In this document: positions 34,260 through 34,373 of the stretch, in pieces
Numbering within the stretch: the first letter of the stretch is position 1
How the letters are laid out: each line of letters begins with the position of its first letter
Origin: Oceanospirillales bacterium LUC14_002_19_P2
GTDB taxonomy: Bacteria; Pseudomonadota; Gammaproteobacteria; Pseudomonadales; Endozoicomonadaceae
Direction of reading: 5' to 3'
NCBI GenBank assembly: GCA_002084115.1
Contig: MUIA01000158.1
Coordinates: 1-34,373, forward strand
DNA length: 34,373 nucleotides
Position numbers and translations under genes: made by a program
Notes under the pieces: model-generated
Told to the model about the DNA's origin: nothing
The model's database searches: none
The model's input: only the letters and a program-made list of their open reading frames with translations

Positions 34260-34373
34260 GTTACCCCTGATGGTTGGTTGACCTATACTCCCTGAACCAT
34301 CCGGCTATCAGGGGATGACTGTTATGAATTCCAGGCTCTTTCAAAATTTCATTGATGCGATTTCGTTATTAAC
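34254..34373. repeat. Terminal inverted repeat, right copy (probable end of a mobile element)
   Basis: This is the exact reverse complement of bases 1-120. It begins inside the ushA-like reading frame and supplies its stop codon. The stretch CCCCTGAT (34264-34271) pairs with ATCAGGGG (34307-34314), and TGGTT (34271-34275) with AACCA (34295-34299), forming an interrupted hairpin upstream of an outward-reading ATG at 34324. Interruption of a conserved gene at precisely the repeat border supports an inserted element and argues against a native intergenic repeat. Confidence 0.85.
34324..34373 (+). CDS. Outward-reading 5' fragment of a possible transposase ORF (right copy)
   Basis: This is the second copy of the 16-codon open frame MNSRLFQNFIDAISLL described at the left end, here on the plus strand and again cut by the window edge. 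It lies about 70 bp inside the repeat border, a usual distance from an insertion-sequence end to its transposase start. No ribosome site is obvious. Confidence 0.35.
   Translation, partial: MNSRLFQNFIDAISLL

Overview
The window looks like one contig from a gammaproteobacterium of roughly 50% GC. A marine or host-associated Oceanospirillales/Marinobacter-like organism is a reasonable guess. This rests on the ccoNOQP-ccoGHIS layout, the Anr/FNR-type boxes and an UshA-like 5'-nucleotidase; there is no rRNA or other taxonomic marker.

Ends: bases 1-120 and 34254-34373 are a perfect 120-bp inverted repeat. Each copy holds a hairpin and the first 16 codons of an ORF reading outward off the window, so the contig probably stops inside two oppositely oriented copies of a mobile element. 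At the right end the repeat cuts off an ushA-like lipoprotein gene after 188 codons. At the left end the same repeat supplies the stop codon of an MFS transporter gene.

Left part (115-2346): a DHA1-type MFS efflux transporter diverges from a LysR-type regulator that probably controls it.

Type VI secretion locus (2441-24501): a plus-strand gene of unknown family (566 aa, Ala/Gly/Val-rich alternating core) is a candidate effector. It converges on a minus-strand payload operon, vgrG - 195-aa unknown protein - PAAR, whose genes are 2 bp apart or overlap. Divergent from vgrG runs the structural operon: tssA, hcp, tssB, tssC, a divergent second tssC-like gene, tssE, tssF, tssG, an FHA-domain gene, tssJ, tssK, tssL, tssM and a Hanks-type Ser/Thr kinase, many of them overlapping by 1-19 bp. 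Membrane complex, baseplate, sheath, tube and spike are all present. ClpV (TssH) and a PppA-type phosphatase are absent. Kinase plus FHA protein suggests control by threonine phosphorylation.

Respiratory locus (24374-33190, all minus strand): ccoN-O-Q-P encode a cbb3-type cytochrome c oxidase. A strong terminator follows, then the assembly genes ccoG-H-I-S and a TauE/SafE-like membrane protein. Anr/FNR-like palindromes with well-placed -10 elements precede ccoN and the tauE-like gene, consistent with induction at low oxygen. The last 128 bp of the tauE-like gene overlap the 3' end of the T6SS kinase gene in antisense.

Right part (33203-34259): about 490 bp hold the ccoN promoter and two doubtful small ORFs, followed by the truncated ushA-like gene. 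No tRNA, rRNA or CRISPR array was seen.
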